This document shows, one piece after another, positions 26,349 to 36,140 of a DNA stretch of 64,000 bases. The notes under the pieces are model-generated. The model did not search any database. It was given only the letters and a program-made list of their open reading frames with translations, and had not been told where the DNA came from. The DNA comes from Microbulbifer agarilyticus (GTDB lineage Bacteria > Pseudomonadota > Gammaproteobacteria > Pseudomonadales > Cellvibrionaceae): assembly GCF_020171345.1 (NCBI RefSeq), contig NZ_JAIUZM010000001.1, forward strand, positions 186,001 through 250,000, read 5' to 3'. The position numbers and the translations under genes were made by a program. Within the stretch, counting starts at the first letter, position 1, and the number at the start of each line of letters is the position of its first letter.

Positions 26349-27497
26349 TTACTTGAAGAACGACATGACAAAGCGCTTGATGGAATCCCACATGCGCTTG
26401 AAGAAGCCGGCCTCTTCCACATCTTCGGCCACCACCGCGGGTACATCCGCGACTGTTTCGCCGTCGAGGTTCACGACCACTTTGCCCACTTGCTGGCCTT
26501 TGGCCAGTGGCGCCTTCAGCTCACCGTCGATAATCAGGTCGGCCTTGATGTTCTCTTCGCCACCGCGGGGGATAGTAACGAATACGTCGCGCGATACCGC
26601 GATACCCACAGAGTCGGCCTTGCCGCCCCATACGCGTTCGGTCTGCAGCACATCGTCGCTGCCGTAGACCTTATGGGTCTGGAAGTAGCGGAAGCCGTAG
26701 GCAAGTAGCTTCTGGGTCTCCGCCGCGCGCTTCTCATCGCTATCGGTGCCAACAACTACCGAAATCAAACGCATGCCGCGTTTCACCGCAGAAGCTACCA
26801 GGCAGTAGCCGGCTTCTTCGGTGTGGCCGGTTTTGATGCCATCTACCGCGGGGTCGCGCCACAGCAGCCGGTTGCGATTGGGCTGGTTAATGCCGTTGAA
26901 ACGGAAATACTTCTCGGAGTAGAGCGCGTAGTGGCTCGGATGGTCATTAATCAGCGCCCGCGCCAGCGTACTCAGGTCGCGGGCGGTGGTGAGGTGCCCA
27001 TCCGCTGGCCAGCCAGTGGCATTGACGAAGTTGGTATCCCGCATGCCAATACGCTCGGCTTGCTGGTTCATCACTTCGGCGAAAACTTCTTCACTACCCG
27101 AAACATACTCGGCCAACGCGATACTGGCGTCGTTGCCGGACTGAACAATCACACCGCGCAACAGATCGATCACCGGCACTTTGTCGCCAACTTTAACGAA
27201 CATCTTTGAACCGCCTTTGCGCCAGGCTTTCTCGGAGATGTTCACCATGTCCTGCTCTTTGATGACGCCTTTTTCCAGCTCTTCAGAAACGATGTAGCTG
27301 GTCATCATTTTGGTCAGACTGGCGGGGGGAATCTGTTTGTCCGCAGCGTGCTCCACTAGCACCTGGCCGGTGTGGGCGTCGATCAAGATATACGCCGTCG
27401 CCGCTAGCTGCGGTGGCGCGGGAATCAGTGGTTTATCGGCCTGGGCCACACTGGCGCTAACAATCAGGAGCAGACAGGCAAATAAGCGTTTGAACAT
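26349..27497 (-). CDS. dacA: D-alanyl-D-alanine carboxypeptidase DacA (PBP5/6 family)
   Basis: A 382-residue periplasmic penicillin-binding protein that removes the terminal D-Ala from peptidoglycan pentapeptides. It has a signal peptide (about 1-20, ending AQA), SxxK motif SLTK with Ser60, SxN motif SGN at 120-122, and KTG in DGIKTGHTEEAG near 223. After a C-terminal beta domain, an amphipathic membrane-anchoring helix ends the protein (FFKRMWDSIKRFVMSFFK), as in PBP5. It follows rlpA in the standard mrdA-rodA-mltB-rlpA-dacA order and ends at its own terminator. Confidence 0.97.
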   Translation of the reverse strand: MFKRLFACLLLIVSASVAQADKPLIPAPPQLAATAYILIDAHTGQVLVEHAADKQIPPASLTKMMTSYIVSEELEKGVIKEQDMVNISEKAWRKGGSKMFVKVGDKVPVIDLLRGVIVQSGNDASIALAEYVSGSEEVFAEVMNQQAERIGMRDTNFVNATGWPADGHLTTARDLSTLARALINDHPSHYALYSEKYFRFNGINQPNRNRLLWRDPAVDGIKTGHTEEAGYCLVASAVKRGMRLISVVVGTDSDEKRAAETQKLLAYGFRYFQTHKVYGSDDVLQTERVWGGKADSVGIAVSRDVFVTIPRGGEENIKADLIIDGELKAPLAKGQQVGKVVVNLDGETVADVPAVVAEDVEEAGFFKRMWDSIKRFVMSFFK

Positions 27498-27534
27498 GGG
27501 TATCTCTTATTCCTTGCGTTCTTAAAATATCAAT

Positions 27535-27555
27535 TCCCGGCTCCAGCCGGGGGAA
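27535..27555 (-). terminator. Hairpin between rlpA and dacA
   Basis: CCCGGCT-GG-AGCCGGG on the minus strand, followed by an AT-rich stretch (AATTGATATTTT). This may be a weak terminator or attenuator between the genes. The T-run is interrupted, so the call is tentative. Confidence 0.35.
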
Positions 27556-27594
27556 TACAGTAGCGTTACTGCATTTATTCCATAACTTCTGGGT

Positions 27595-28497
27595 TCAATC
27601 CACGACCACCTGAGGCTGGCCGAAATTGTGTTGTTCAACGGATTCCCGCAGCGCAACCAGCGCCCGCTGCTGCTCTATCGGCCCTATTCGTACCCTATAT
27701 AGCATCTTTCCGCCACGATTTACCGGACTTACGCTAACAGGATAGCCGAATGTGGCGGCCAGCTGCGCGCGAATCTGTTCAGCCTGCAAGGATGAGCTAT
27801 AAGCACCCACTTGCAGGAAGGTATTATCAGGCAACTTGAAGCTGGCATCTTCCGGTAAACCATTACGGGCAGCGGCGTCTTTTTCTACCGCCAGTGTCTC
27901 CATCGCACTTGGCAAACTTGCCGGGTCCAGCGCTTCCACTTCGACCCGAGCGACGCCTTTGTCGATATATCCGAGCTTCTGCGCAGCCGTGTAACTCAGA
28001 TCAATAATACGGCCGGGCACGAAAGGGCCGCGATCATTCACGCGTACGATGATACTGCGGCCATTATCCAGATTGGTGACCTTGGCGTAACTGGGCAGTG
28101 GCAAGGTTTTATGCGCGGCAGACATGGCGTACATGTTGTACACCTCACCATTGGCGGTTTTGCGGCCATGAAACTTGGTGCCATACCAGGAAGCATGCCC
28201 GCGCTCCCGATACCCCTTCACGCCATCGAGAATCCGGTACTTTACGCCATTTACCACGTATGGGGACTTGTTGCCGGCGACGCCAATAGGTTCACGTACG
28301 GGGGTCACTTCCGGGGTTGCCAGCATATCGACCGGTACCGCGGGGCCGCTATCGCGCACTTGATCGAAAGGGATATCGCCCGCTTCCACCTTGGAAGTTC
28401 GCTTTTGCTCTATCGGAACCGTGCTACAGGCGGACACAAACGCCAACAGACAAGCAGCGCCAATTCGGGTCGAACACCCAGACAGTGGTTTTATCAT
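27595..28497 (-). CDS. rlpA: RlpA, septal-ring/rod lytic transglycosylase lipoprotein
   Basis: A 300-residue lipoprotein (lipobox LLAFVSAC, Cys near 24). The double-psi beta-barrel domain (about 95-195) includes GHASWYGTKFHGRKTANGE, which carries the catalytic-region residues, and VRVNDRGPFVPGRIIDLS. A C-terminal SPOR domain (about 220-300, FLQVGAYSSSLQAEQIRAQL) binds denuded glycan at division sites. In Pseudomonas, RlpA cleaves naked glycan strands. It sits between mltB and dacA, the conserved context. Confidence 0.97.
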   Translation of the reverse strand: MIKPLSGCSTRIGAACLLAFVSACSTVPIEQKRTSKVEAGDIPFDQVRDSGPAVPVDMLATPEVTPVREPIGVAGNKSPYVVNGVKYRILDGVKGYRERGHASWYGTKFHGRKTANGEVYNMYAMSAAHKTLPLPSYAKVTNLDNGRSIIVRVNDRGPFVPGRIIDLSYTAAQKLGYIDKGVARVEVEALDPASLPSAMETLAVEKDAAARNGLPEDASFKLPDNTFLQVGAYSSSLQAEQIRAQLAATFGYPVSVSPVNRGGKMLYRVRIGPIEQQRALVALRESVEQHNFGQPQVVVD

Positions 28498-28648
28498 GAT
28501 TTCCCCCCGGTGCGAGACAACCGCTTTCGCTACCGTTTTTATCGATCTGTTCCGTTTTGTACGGTTACTTATTACTGTGCAATTTTGCGGCGCACTCTGG
28601 CGCCTTTCAATCTATATGGCTGGCTATATGGCTTCAGGCTAAATCGTT

Positions 28649-29659
28649 TCAGGAACGACCACCGCGGGCCTTGATGATTTCCTGCCCCAGTTCATACACC
28701 GCCATCGCATACATACGGCTGTGGTTGTAGCGGGTAATGGTGTAGAAATTATTCAATCCGATCCAGAACTGCTCGCCATTTCTTGTTTGCAGCGAGAACA
28801 CGTTGGCCGGCATTTCCTTGGTTACCTGCGCAGTAGTGGGGAAACCTTTTGCCTCCACTTCACCCACCGTCCACTTGGGCTTCAGGCTGTCGTTGACGAT
28901 GGTCATATCGGCATTGGGCAGCGGTTTGGTGATGACGGCAACCGGTTCACCGGTCTTCCAGCCGTGCTGCACAAAGTAGTTGGCCACACTGCCAATCGCA
29001 TCTTCGGTATCGGTCCAGATATCCACGCGGCCGTCGCCGTTAAAGTCCACCGCATAGAAACGATAGCTGGAGGGCATAAACTGACCGAAGCCCATGGCAC
29101 CGGCGTAAGAGCCTTTCAGGCTAGTCGGATCGATCTTTTCATCGCGGGTAAGTAACAGGTAGTTTTCCAGCTCCTTGGTAAAGAACTTGGAGCGACGGGG
29201 ATAGTTAAACGCGAGTGTGGACAGCGCATCGATCACCCGATAGCTGCCCATATTGCCACCATAGCGGGTCTCGACACCGATGATGGCCACAATGATTTCC
29301 GGCGGCACACCGTATTTTTCTTCTGCGGCTTTCAGCGCTTCTGCGTTCTTATCCCAAAATTCGACACCGCCGCGAATACGGGCATCGGTGATAAATATAT
29401 TGCGGTAGTCGTACCAGGGCTTGGCTTTTTCTGCCGGACGCTTGATGAGTTTGAGAATCGAGTCTTTGCGCCGCGCCTCACGCATCAGTGTTTCGAGCTC
29501 GTCGCGGCTGAAGTTGTGCTCGGCAACCATATAATCCACAAAGGCTTTGGCCTGGACATTCTCGTCATGCCCCTGCTCCTGAGCGCAGGCACCGAGCACC
29601 AGTCCCAGGCCAGCCAACAATCCCGTGGTCCACTTCAAAACAACCGCTCCTGTCTTCAT
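28649..29659 (-). CDS. mltB: Membrane-bound lytic murein transglycosylase B
   Basis: A 336-residue lipoprotein of glycoside hydrolase family 103. A signal peptide with lipobox LGLVLGAC leads, with Cys near residue 25. The catalytic Glu is in IIGVETRYGGNMG near 125-137. The MGFGQFMPSSYRFYAVDFNGDGRVDIW region matches the family. It cleaves glycan strands to 1,6-anhydromuramyl products at the outer membrane's inner face. RBS GGGAAG precedes the ATG. It lies downstream of rodA with a 208-base gap lacking any other gene. Confidence 0.97.
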   Translation of the reverse strand: MKTGAVVLKWTTGLLAGLGLVLGACAQEQGHDENVQAKAFVDYMVAEHNFSRDELETLMREARRKDSILKLIKRPAEKAKPWYDYRNIFITDARIRGGVEFWDKNAEALKAAEEKYGVPPEIIVAIIGVETRYGGNMGSYRVIDALSTLAFNYPRRSKFFTKELENYLLLTRDEKIDPTSLKGSYAGAMGFGQFMPSSYRFYAVDFNGDGRVDIWTDTEDAIGSVANYFVQHGWKTGEPVAVITKPLPNADMTIVNDSLKPKWTVGEVEAKGFPTTAQVTKEMPANVFSLQTRNGEQFWIGLNNFYTITRYNHSRMYAMAVYELGQEIIKARGGRS

Positions 29660-29867
29660 AAAGCACTTCCCACTACTTTTTCACTATTCACTGTGTAAAT
29701 CGCTGCATCCGTCACAATCGCCCTGGCCGGAGCCATGCCATCCTGGCGCCGTTATGGCTATTGTGACTACAAGCGCGCCAGAAAGTGGCACGATACACGT
29801 GAAAAAGTAAAGTCAGCCTGAACCGGCTCACGTTATTGGCAAACGTGGCGTAATTCCGGCGACGTAC

Positions 29868-31013
29868 TCAGAAAAGCACTCTGCGTCTTTCCGTGCTGAT
29901 GGCCATCAAAATACCGAACCCAGCCATCAAGGTGATGACCGAGGTACCACCGTGACTCACCAACGGCAGGGGCACCCCCACCACCGGCAGCAGCCCGGTA
30001 ACCATACCGATATTCACAAACACATAAACGAAGAAGGTCAGGGTGATACTGCCCGCCAACAAGCGTCCGAATACATGCTGGGCCATAAAACTAATATAGA
30101 TGCCCCGGGCAATGATCAACAGATACAGGGCAAGAAGTATCAGCGCACCGCGCATGCCCCACTCTTCTGCGAGCACCGCGATAATGAAATCGGTATGGCT
30201 CTCCGGCAGAAAGTCCAGTTGCGACTGGGTGCCCTGCATGTACCCTTTACCAGACCAGCCGCCAGAACCAATGGCCGCCTTAGACTGGAAAATGTTCCAG
30301 CCGGCACCAAGCCGGTCCGCATCGGGATTAAATAGAGTGAGAATACGCTGCTTCTGGTAGTCCCGCAGGCCCCACATCCACATGGGCCAGGCCGCCATCA
30401 ATAACATTACCACCGCACTGCCAATCAACTTCCAGCTAAGACCCGACAGGTACAGCGCGAAAATACCCGATGCAGCGATCAGGATGGACGTCCCCAGATC
30501 CGGCTGGCGCACAATCAACAACGCCGGCACCCCGATAATCACCAATGTGGTAAATACCGTTAGTAGAGAAGGAGGCAAGGTGCGTTTGTGCAGATAGGCG
30601 GCCACCGCGATGGGCACCGCCAGTTTGAGCGCTTCCGATGGCTGAAAACGAAATCCACCAATTTGCAGCCAGCGCTGCGCACCCTTGGCGCCAACGCCGA
30701 TTAACAGCACCGCGACCAGTAAGCAGCAACCCGCCACGTAAAACCAGGGCGACCAGCGGCGGTAAAACTCCAAGGGGATCTGCGCGGCAATAAACATGCC
30801 GACAAAGGCCAGCGCCATAAATACGGCCTGACGTTTCACATAATGCAACTCGTCGCCGGCAGCACTGTATAGGACACTCAGTCCCGCTCCCGCCAGTAAC
30901 AGCAATAGCAGCAGGAGGGGTAGATCAATATGCCAGCGACGGGCAAAGCTCTCCGGGCGGCGCAGACTGCTGCCGGCATCCGGCAGCCGGTGCATATAAT
31001 CGCGACTAGCCAC
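29868..31013 (-). CDS. rodA: RodA, SEDS peptidoglycan glycosyltransferase
   Basis: A 381-residue, 10-TM SEDS polymerase that extends glycan strands with PBP2 during elongation. The conserved periplasmic loop around WNIFQSKAAIGSGGWSGKGYMQGTQSQLDFLPESHTDFI-type sequence contains the catalytic-site residues, and the C-terminus has GVPLPLVSHGGTSVI. I chose GTG at 31013, preceded by GGGGAG at 8 bases; ATG at 30995 would give 375 residues. The frame stays open upstream to 31223 inside mrdA, but that part is not RodA-like. The GTG overlaps the end of mrdA by 8 bases, so translation is coupled. Confidence 0.96.
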   Translation of the reverse strand: MASRDYMHRLPDAGSSLRRPESFARRWHIDLPLLLLLLLLAGAGLSVLYSAAGDELHYVKRQAVFMALAFVGMFIAAQIPLEFYRRWSPWFYVAGCCLLVAVLLIGVGAKGAQRWLQIGGFRFQPSEALKLAVPIAVAAYLHKRTLPPSLLTVFTTLVIIGVPALLIVRQPDLGTSILIAASGIFALYLSGLSWKLIGSAVVMLLMAAWPMWMWGLRDYQKQRILTLFNPDADRLGAGWNIFQSKAAIGSGGWSGKGYMQGTQSQLDFLPESHTDFIIAVLAEEWGMRGALILLALYLLIIARGIYISFMAQHVFGRLLAGSITLTFFVYVFVNIGMVTGLLPVVGVPLPLVSHGGTSVITLMAGFGILMAISTERRRVLF

Positions 31014-32928
31014 GAAACACTCTCCCCATCGTTTCAGAGCACTGTTCGTCGAAATACGGAATGTACAGGGGCTGGATACTCGCGGTGTCTTCCAGTGGTC
31101 GCGACATCCAGTCGAAGAACAGCTCCCTCGCCACCGGCGCGGCGACCAGGCCGCCGCCTTCACCGTTTTCCACCAGCACCGATACTGCAATCTGCGGATC
31201 ATCCATCGGCGCGAAGGCAACAAACAGGGCGTGGTCGCGGTGACGCTCCTTCAAGGCTTCCGAGTCGTACTTCGCCCCCTGGGCAATACCCACAACCTGC
31301 GCAGTACCGGTTTTACCCGCCACTTTGAAATCCAGCCCGGCACCGGCGCGCTTGCCGGTACCGTTGGTGGCGTACACAACCGCTTCCATCCCCTCGAATA
31401 CTACGTCCCAGTGTTCCGGGCGTGCATCCACGTGGTGCAGCACTTCCGGCGGCTGCTCGACACCGTCCACCGCCATCACCATTTGCGGGCGATAGTGGGT
31501 ACCGCGATTGGCAATGGTGGCGGTCATCACTGCCAGCTGCAGAGGTGTCGCCAATACAAAGCCCTGCCCCAGTACCGCATTGAGGCTGTCACCGGGGAAC
31601 CAGGGAACGCCCCGGGCACCGCGTTTCCAGTCGCGCGACGGGAACAGGCCGGGATATTCGCGGGGCAGGTCGATGCCGGTCTTCTCGCCAAGGCCAAAGC
31701 GGGTGGCGATATCGTGCATCTGATCAATGCTCCAGCGCGACGCCATGTCCCAAAAATAGGTATCGCAGCTCTCCGCGAGCCCCTGCACTAGATCGACGTG
31801 GTTGCCATGTCCGGTGCGCTTCCAGTCGCGATAGATACGCGGATCATTGGGCAGCTTGAAGAAACCCGGATCGCGAATTTTTGTATCGACGTCAATAATG
31901 CCATCCGCCAGACCGCCGAGCCCCATCATGGGCTTCAGTGTCGACCCCGGCGGATACTGCCCCTGCACAACGCGGTTGAACAGCGGCACATCCAGCGAGT
32001 CTCTCAGCGTGCTGTAGTCCTTGAAGCTGATACCGGTGACAAACAGGTTGGGGTCAAATGACGGCTGGCTGACAAACGCCAGTACCCCGCCGGTTTTCAC
32101 GTCGATCGCCACCACCGCACCACGCTTATCGCCGAGTGCGCGGGTGGCAACCTCTTGCAGGCGGGTGTCCAGGTGCAGGGTCAGCTCCGCGCCGGGCTTG
32201 GGATCTTGGCGCTCCAGCACGCGCAATACCCGGCCACGGGCATTGGTTTCCACATTTTCAAACCCGACCTCACCCAGCAATAGCTCTTCATAAGATCGCT
32301 CGAGGCCGACCTTGCCAATACTCTGGGTCCCCCGGTAGCGGCGCACATCTTCCTGGGTAAAGCCGGAAAGTTCGCGTTCATTGATACGGCCGACGTAGCC
32401 AACACTGTGGGCGAATAGGTCCTGCTCCGGGTAATAGCGCACCAATTCAGCCTCCACCGAAACACCCACGAGGTGGAATTCATTGACGCTGATACGAGCA
32501 ATTTCTTCTTCGCTGAGGCGGTAGCGGAGGGGAACAGGTTCAAATGGCCGGCGCCGCGGCAGGCGGCGTTTGAATTTTTCCACGTCGCTGTCGTTCAACT
32601 GCACCAGTTGACCAATCAGTTCCAGGGTGGCGTCCAGGTCCCTGACCCGCTCGCGCACAATCGACAGGGTATAACTGGGGCGATTGTCGGCCAGCAGCTG
32701 GCCGTTGCGGTCATAGATCAGGCCCCGGGTCGGCGGGACCGGGCGAACCTGAATACGGTTCTCATCGGACTGGGTGCGGTAATCTTCGAAGTGCACCACC
32801 TGCAGATTGTAAAAACGGGCAACCAGCACCCCCAGCAGCACCATAACCCCACAGATGGCCACCAGCATACGGTTACGGAATAGCCGCTGCTCCGTGTGGT
32901 GATCTTTAAAATGCAGGTTTTCAGGCAT
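31006..32928 (-). CDS. mrdA: Penicillin-binding protein 2 (MrdA), elongasome transpeptidase
   Basis: A 640-residue class B PBP: one TM anchor (about 20-42, MLVAICGVMVLLGVLVARFY), a pedestal/dimerisation domain, then the transpeptidase domain. The active-site Ser is in PPGSTLKPM near 330, the SxD-type motif in ESCDTYFWDM near 388, and KTG in VAGKTGTAQV near 545. It crosslinks peptides while RodA polymerises glycan. It is first in mrdA-rodA-mltB-rlpA-dacA on the minus strand, 158 bases after rlmH. Confidence 0.98.
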   Translation of the reverse strand: MPENLHFKDHHTEQRLFRNRMLVAICGVMVLLGVLVARFYNLQVVHFEDYRTQSDENRIQVRPVPPTRGLIYDRNGQLLADNRPSYTLSIVRERVRDLDATLELIGQLVQLNDSDVEKFKRRLPRRRPFEPVPLRYRLSEEEIARISVNEFHLVGVSVEAELVRYYPEQDLFAHSVGYVGRINERELSGFTQEDVRRYRGTQSIGKVGLERSYEELLLGEVGFENVETNARGRVLRVLERQDPKPGAELTLHLDTRLQEVATRALGDKRGAVVAIDVKTGGVLAFVSQPSFDPNLFVTGISFKDYSTLRDSLDVPLFNRVVQGQYPPGSTLKPMMGLGGLADGIIDVDTKIRDPGFFKLPNDPRIYRDWKRTGHGNHVDLVQGLAESCDTYFWDMASRWSIDQMHDIATRFGLGEKTGIDLPREYPGLFPSRDWKRGARGVPWFPGDSLNAVLGQGFVLATPLQLAVMTATIANRGTHYRPQMVMAVDGVEQPPEVLHHVDARPEHWDVVFEGMEAVVYATNGTGKRAGAGLDFKVAGKTGTAQVVGIAQGAKYDSEALKERHRDHALFVAFAPMDDPQIAVSVLVENGEGGGLVAAPVARELFFDWMSRPLEDTASIQPLYIPYFDEQCSETMGRVFRG

Positions 32929-33086
32929 GCTGGTGAATACAGGTTATTCGGTGGCGCGAAAATGACCACGAAGTGTACACAAGTTTGCTGTCCCTGCGGA
33001 AGTAAACCACTGCTCGTAGCAGGCATTTACAGTGCATCAGTAGGCACGGTTATCCAGCTACTGAGACCCCGCTCACGGGCACCGGT

Positions 33087-33563
33087 TCACTTGTGATAAG
33101 GGTGACCCGCAAGCAGTGTCCAGGCGCGGTAGAGCTGTTCCGCCAGCAGCACGCGCACCAGCGGGTGCGGCATGGTCAGTGCCGACAGCGACCATTTCTG
33201 ATTCGCGCGCGCCACGCACTCCGGCGCCAGGCCGTCGGGGCCACCGATGAGCAGACACACGTTGTCGCCCCCCATCTGCCAGTCCGCCAGCTCGCGGGAC
33301 AACTGCTCCGTGCTCCAGGACTTGCCCTTCACTTCCAGAGCGACCACATGTTCACGAGGCTGGATTGCGGCGAGCATCGCCTCCCCCTCTTTCTGGCGGG
33401 CTTTCTCCACCAAAGCGGGCGAGTTTTTCTGGCCGCGATTGCCCAGCGGGATTTCGACCATTTCCAGGGTCAGCTCCCGCGGCAGGCGCTTGGCGTACTC
33501 GTTGTACCCCTGCTGCACCCACCCGGGCATTTTGCCGCCAGCGGCGATTATTTTGATCTTCAC
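33087..33563 (-). CDS. rlmH: 23S rRNA pseudouridine-1915 N3-methyltransferase RlmH
   Basis: A 158-residue SPOUT-family methyltransferase acting on helix 69 of 23S rRNA in the assembled 70S ribosome. The SAM-binding knot is recognisable in [10 protein letters not shown] near 104-113 and in the end [22 protein letters not shown], which is nearly invariant in the family. It follows rsfS, the usual gene pair. Confidence 0.98.
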   Translation of the reverse strand: MKIKIIAAGGKMPGWVQQGYNEYAKRLPRELTLEMVEIPLGNRGQKNSPALVEKARQKEGEAMLAAIQPREHVVALEVKGKSWSTEQLSRELADWQMGGDNVCLLIGGPDGLAPECVARANQKWSLSALTMPHPLVRVLLAEQLYRAWTLLAGHPYHK

Positions 33564-33599
33564 GAGGATCGCATCTTCACGAGAGACAAACTGACAGGA

Positions 33600-33962
33600 T
33601 CAGCCTTGGTGAGGGTCGGAACCATCCGCTTCTTCGCGGGTGTTCGGGGTCATGGACCAGAGTTTTTCCAGGTCGTAGAAGCCGCGGGTCTCCGCCTGCA
33701 TCACATGCACCACCACGTCACCGTAATCCACCAGCACCCACTCGCCCTGGTCCATACCCTCAACGCCAATGGGGCGAATACCCGCTTCCTTGCCATCCTC
33801 GACCACATTATTGGCCAGGGATTTCACCTGACGGTTGGAGGTACCTGTGCAGATGATCAGGGTTTCCATCACATCGCTGAGTCCGGACACGTCCATGGAA
33901 ACAATGTCTTTGCCCTTGAGGTCTTCCAGTGCGTTTACCGCAATTGATTTGATATCAGTCAT
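33600..33962 (-). CDS. rsfS: Ribosomal silencing factor RsfS
   Basis: A 120-residue protein that binds L14 on the 50S subunit and blocks subunit joining in stationary phase. It shows the family's DIVSMDVSGLSDVMETLIICTGTSNRQV and WVLVDYGDVVVHVMQAETRGFYDLEKLW features. It lies 33 bases downstream of nadD and 36 bases upstream of rlmH on the minus strand, matching nadD-rsfS-rlmH in other gammaproteobacteria. A roughly 15-residue acidic tail is extra. Confidence 0.97.
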   Translation of the reverse strand: MTDIKSIAVNALEDLKGKDIVSMDVSGLSDVMETLIICTGTSNRQVKSLANNVVEDGKEAGIRPIGVEGMDQGEWVLVDYGDVVVHVMQAETRGFYDLEKLWSMTPNTREEADGSDPHQG

Positions 33963-33995
33963 AACACCTGTATCGGGAGCCTGTGCTCCACCGTT

Positions 33996-34652
33996 TTAAC
34001 GCTCTTGTTGATAGAGCCCTTGAGATTGAATGTAGTCCAGCACCCGCTCCGGCAGTAAAAACTGGGGGGAGCGACCACTGCGTAATTGGTTGCGAATGTC
34101 GGTGGCGGAAATAGGCAGTAAACGCCGCTCCTGCACCAGAATTTTGCCCGCCGCCTGCTGTTGGATATCCGCCAGTTCGCCGCGCCGGGCCGCCAGCAGG
34201 TCCGCAACCTGCCCGCTTGCCGGAATCTCCCAGCCCGGCCGCGCCACTACCACCAGATGGGCCAGGTCCAGCAATCGCTGCCAGCGGTGCCAGCTGGGCA
34301 GTCCCAGCAGGGAGTCCATCCCCATGCAGAAGGCGATAGACAACTCAGCGCCCAACTCACTGCGCAGCTCTTCGAGCGTATCCACGGTGTACGTGGGGCC
34401 GGCACGCAGCAGCTCCCGTGTGTCCAGCACCAGCTCCGGACAATCTTCCAGTGCTAATGCCAGCATATCCCGGCGCTTTTCTGCCGTAACACCGGGCGCT
34501 GCGCGGTGCGCGGGCTGGTGCGACGGCAGCAGGCGCATTTCGTCAAAACCCAGCGCCTGCTTCAGCTCCAGTGCCATACGCAGATGGCCGAAGTGAATCG
34601 GATCAAAGGTGCCGCCGAACAGCGCCAGGGTTTTTAACGAGGGCGAACTCAT
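33996..34652 (-). CDS. nadD: Nicotinate-nucleotide adenylyltransferase NadD
   Basis: A 218-residue nucleotidyltransferase converting nicotinate mononucleotide to deamido-NAD. It has [13 protein letters not shown] (the GGxFDPxHxGH motif) near the N-terminus and [11 protein letters not shown] near the C-terminus (the ISxTxIR motif). I chose the ATG at 34652, whose ATGA overlaps the proA stop by 4 bases; eleven further codons upstream in the frame lie inside proA and are not NadD-like. Coupled to proA. Confidence 0.97.
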   Translation of the reverse strand: MSSPSLKTLALFGGTFDPIHFGHLRMALELKQALGFDEMRLLPSHQPAHRAAPGVTAEKRRDMLALALEDCPELVLDTRELLRAGPTYTVDTLEELRSELGAELSIAFCMGMDSLLGLPSWHRWQRLLDLAHLVVVARPGWEIPASGQVADLLAARRGELADIQQQAAGKILVQERRLLPISATDIRNQLRSGRSPQFLLPERVLDYIQSQGLYQQER

Positions 34653-35944
34653 TGACGAATTTGCCCGTCCCCGAACACGATCCATTTTTGCGAGGTCAGG
34701 CCTTCCAGGCCCACCGGGCCACGGGCATGGATTTTATCGGTGCTGATACCAATTTCCGCACCCAGGCCATACTCGAAACCATCGGCAAAACGCGTGGACG
34801 CATTGACGATCACGGAACTGGAATCCACCTCCGCCATAAACCGGCGCGCGCGGGTGTAGTCCTCGGTAACGATCGCTTCGGTGTGGCCGGAGCTGTACTG
34901 CGCAATGTGTTCCATCGCCGCGTCCATATCCGCCACCACCCGAATCGACAGTATCGGGGCCAAATATTCCGTACCCCAGTCTTCCTCGGTGGCGGGTAAT
35001 GCCTGCGGCAGAATCGAACGTGTTTTTTCGCAGCCGCGCAGTTCAACGCCCTTCTCACCGTAAGCGGCGGCCAGGCGCGGCAGGAACTCCGCCGCCACGG
35101 CCTCTGCCACCAGCAGGGTCTCCATCGCATTGCACACGCCATAGCGATGGGTCTTGGCATTTAGCGCAATATTAAATGCCTTTTCCGTATCCGCCCGGTC
35201 ATCCAGGTACACGTGGCAGATACCATCGAGATGCTTGATCACCGGAACCCGGGCCTCGCGACTGATACGCTCGATCAGCCCCTTGCCACCGCGCGGTACG
35301 ATCACGTCCACAAACTCCGGCATCGAAATCAGTGCGCCCACTGCAGCGCGATCGGTGGTGCCCACCACCTGCACCGCCGCTTCCGGCAACCCCACCTGCT
35401 TGAGGCCAGCGGTGATACACGCGGCAATGGCCCCGTTGGAGTGCAGCGCTTCGCTGCCGCCGCGCAAAATAGTGGCGTTACCCGACTTCAGGCACAGGCT
35501 GGCAGCATCGATGGTCACGTTCGGGCGGGATTCGTAAATAATCCCAACCACCCCGAGAGGCACGCGCATTTTGCCAAGCTGAATACCACTGGGGCGGTAC
35601 TTGAGGTCACTGACTTCACCCACCGGGTCGGGCAGTTCGGCGATTTGTAGCAGCCCTTCGATCATGGCGTCGATGCGCGCGTCGTTCAGTTCCAGGCGAT
35701 CCAGCAGGGCCGCGTCCAGACCGTTGTCACGGCCGTTCTGCATGTCCTGGGCGTTGGCCGCCGCCAGTTGCGGTCGCTGCTTATCCAGTTCCGCGGCGAT
35801 GGCCTTGAGTGCAGCGTTCTTAACTCCAGTGTCGGCGCGAGCCATCAGACGGGCTGCTGCGCGCGCGGCGCGGCCCATGGCCTGCATCTTCTGTTCAGTA
35901 CTTTGTTGACTGCCCTGCTGCTCGGTGGCACTGACACTGTTCAC
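34649..35944 (-). CDS. proA: Gamma-glutamyl phosphate reductase ProA
   Basis: A 431-residue aldehyde-dehydrogenase-fold enzyme, the second step of proline synthesis. Visible are [31 protein letters not shown], with the catalytic Cys in GICHVY near 276, and [28 protein letters not shown] at the C-terminus. Length is normal. It is the upstream gene of proA-nadD-rsfS-rlmH; proB is absent from the window. The N-terminal 20 residues are Gln-rich and not conserved. Confidence 0.97.
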   Translation of the reverse strand: MNSVSATEQQGSQQSTEQKMQAMGRAARAAARLMARADTGVKNAALKAIAAELDKQRPQLAAANAQDMQNGRDNGLDAALLDRLELNDARIDAMIEGLLQIAELPDPVGEVSDLKYRPSGIQLGKMRVPLGVVGIIYESRPNVTIDAASLCLKSGNATILRGGSEALHSNGAIAACITAGLKQVGLPEAAVQVVGTTDRAAVGALISMPEFVDVIVPRGGKGLIERISREARVPVIKHLDGICHVYLDDRADTEKAFNIALNAKTHRYGVCNAMETLLVAEAVAAEFLPRLAAAYGEKGVELRGCEKTRSILPQALPATEEDWGTEYLAPILSIRVVADMDAAMEHIAQYSSGHTEAIVTEDYTRARRFMAEVDSSSVIVNASTRFADGFEYGLGAEIGISTDKIHARGPVGLEGLTSQKWIVFGDGQIRQ

Positions 35945-36072
35945 TGCTAATCTCCATGCATTACACGCTATCGGTTCGGGACCATTACCAGTCCCGCGTC
36001 ATCTTGTCCTATTACCGGCGACGATATTCGCCATTCCCGCCAAAAAGAAAGCTGTTGGAAAAAAGCCGCCGG

Positions 36073-36105
36073 AAAAAGGCCGCGCAGTATACCGCAAGCG
36101 CGGCC
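36073..36105 (-). terminator. Rho-independent terminator of the DUF2339 gene
   Basis: On the minus strand GGCCGCGC, a 12-base loop, GCGCGGCC, then TTTTT. It begins 36 bases past the stop of the DUF2339 gene and ahead of proA. Confidence 0.8.
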
Positions 36106-36140
36106 AAAAATTGGCCTGGATTGGTCAGGATCGACTCGAG

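Noticed and set aside
29868..31223. rodA beginning at 31223 with 76 extra residues
   Set aside because: The extra segment lies inside mrdA in another frame and is Trp/Arg-rich without RodA similarity. GTG at 31013 has a proper ribosome-binding site.
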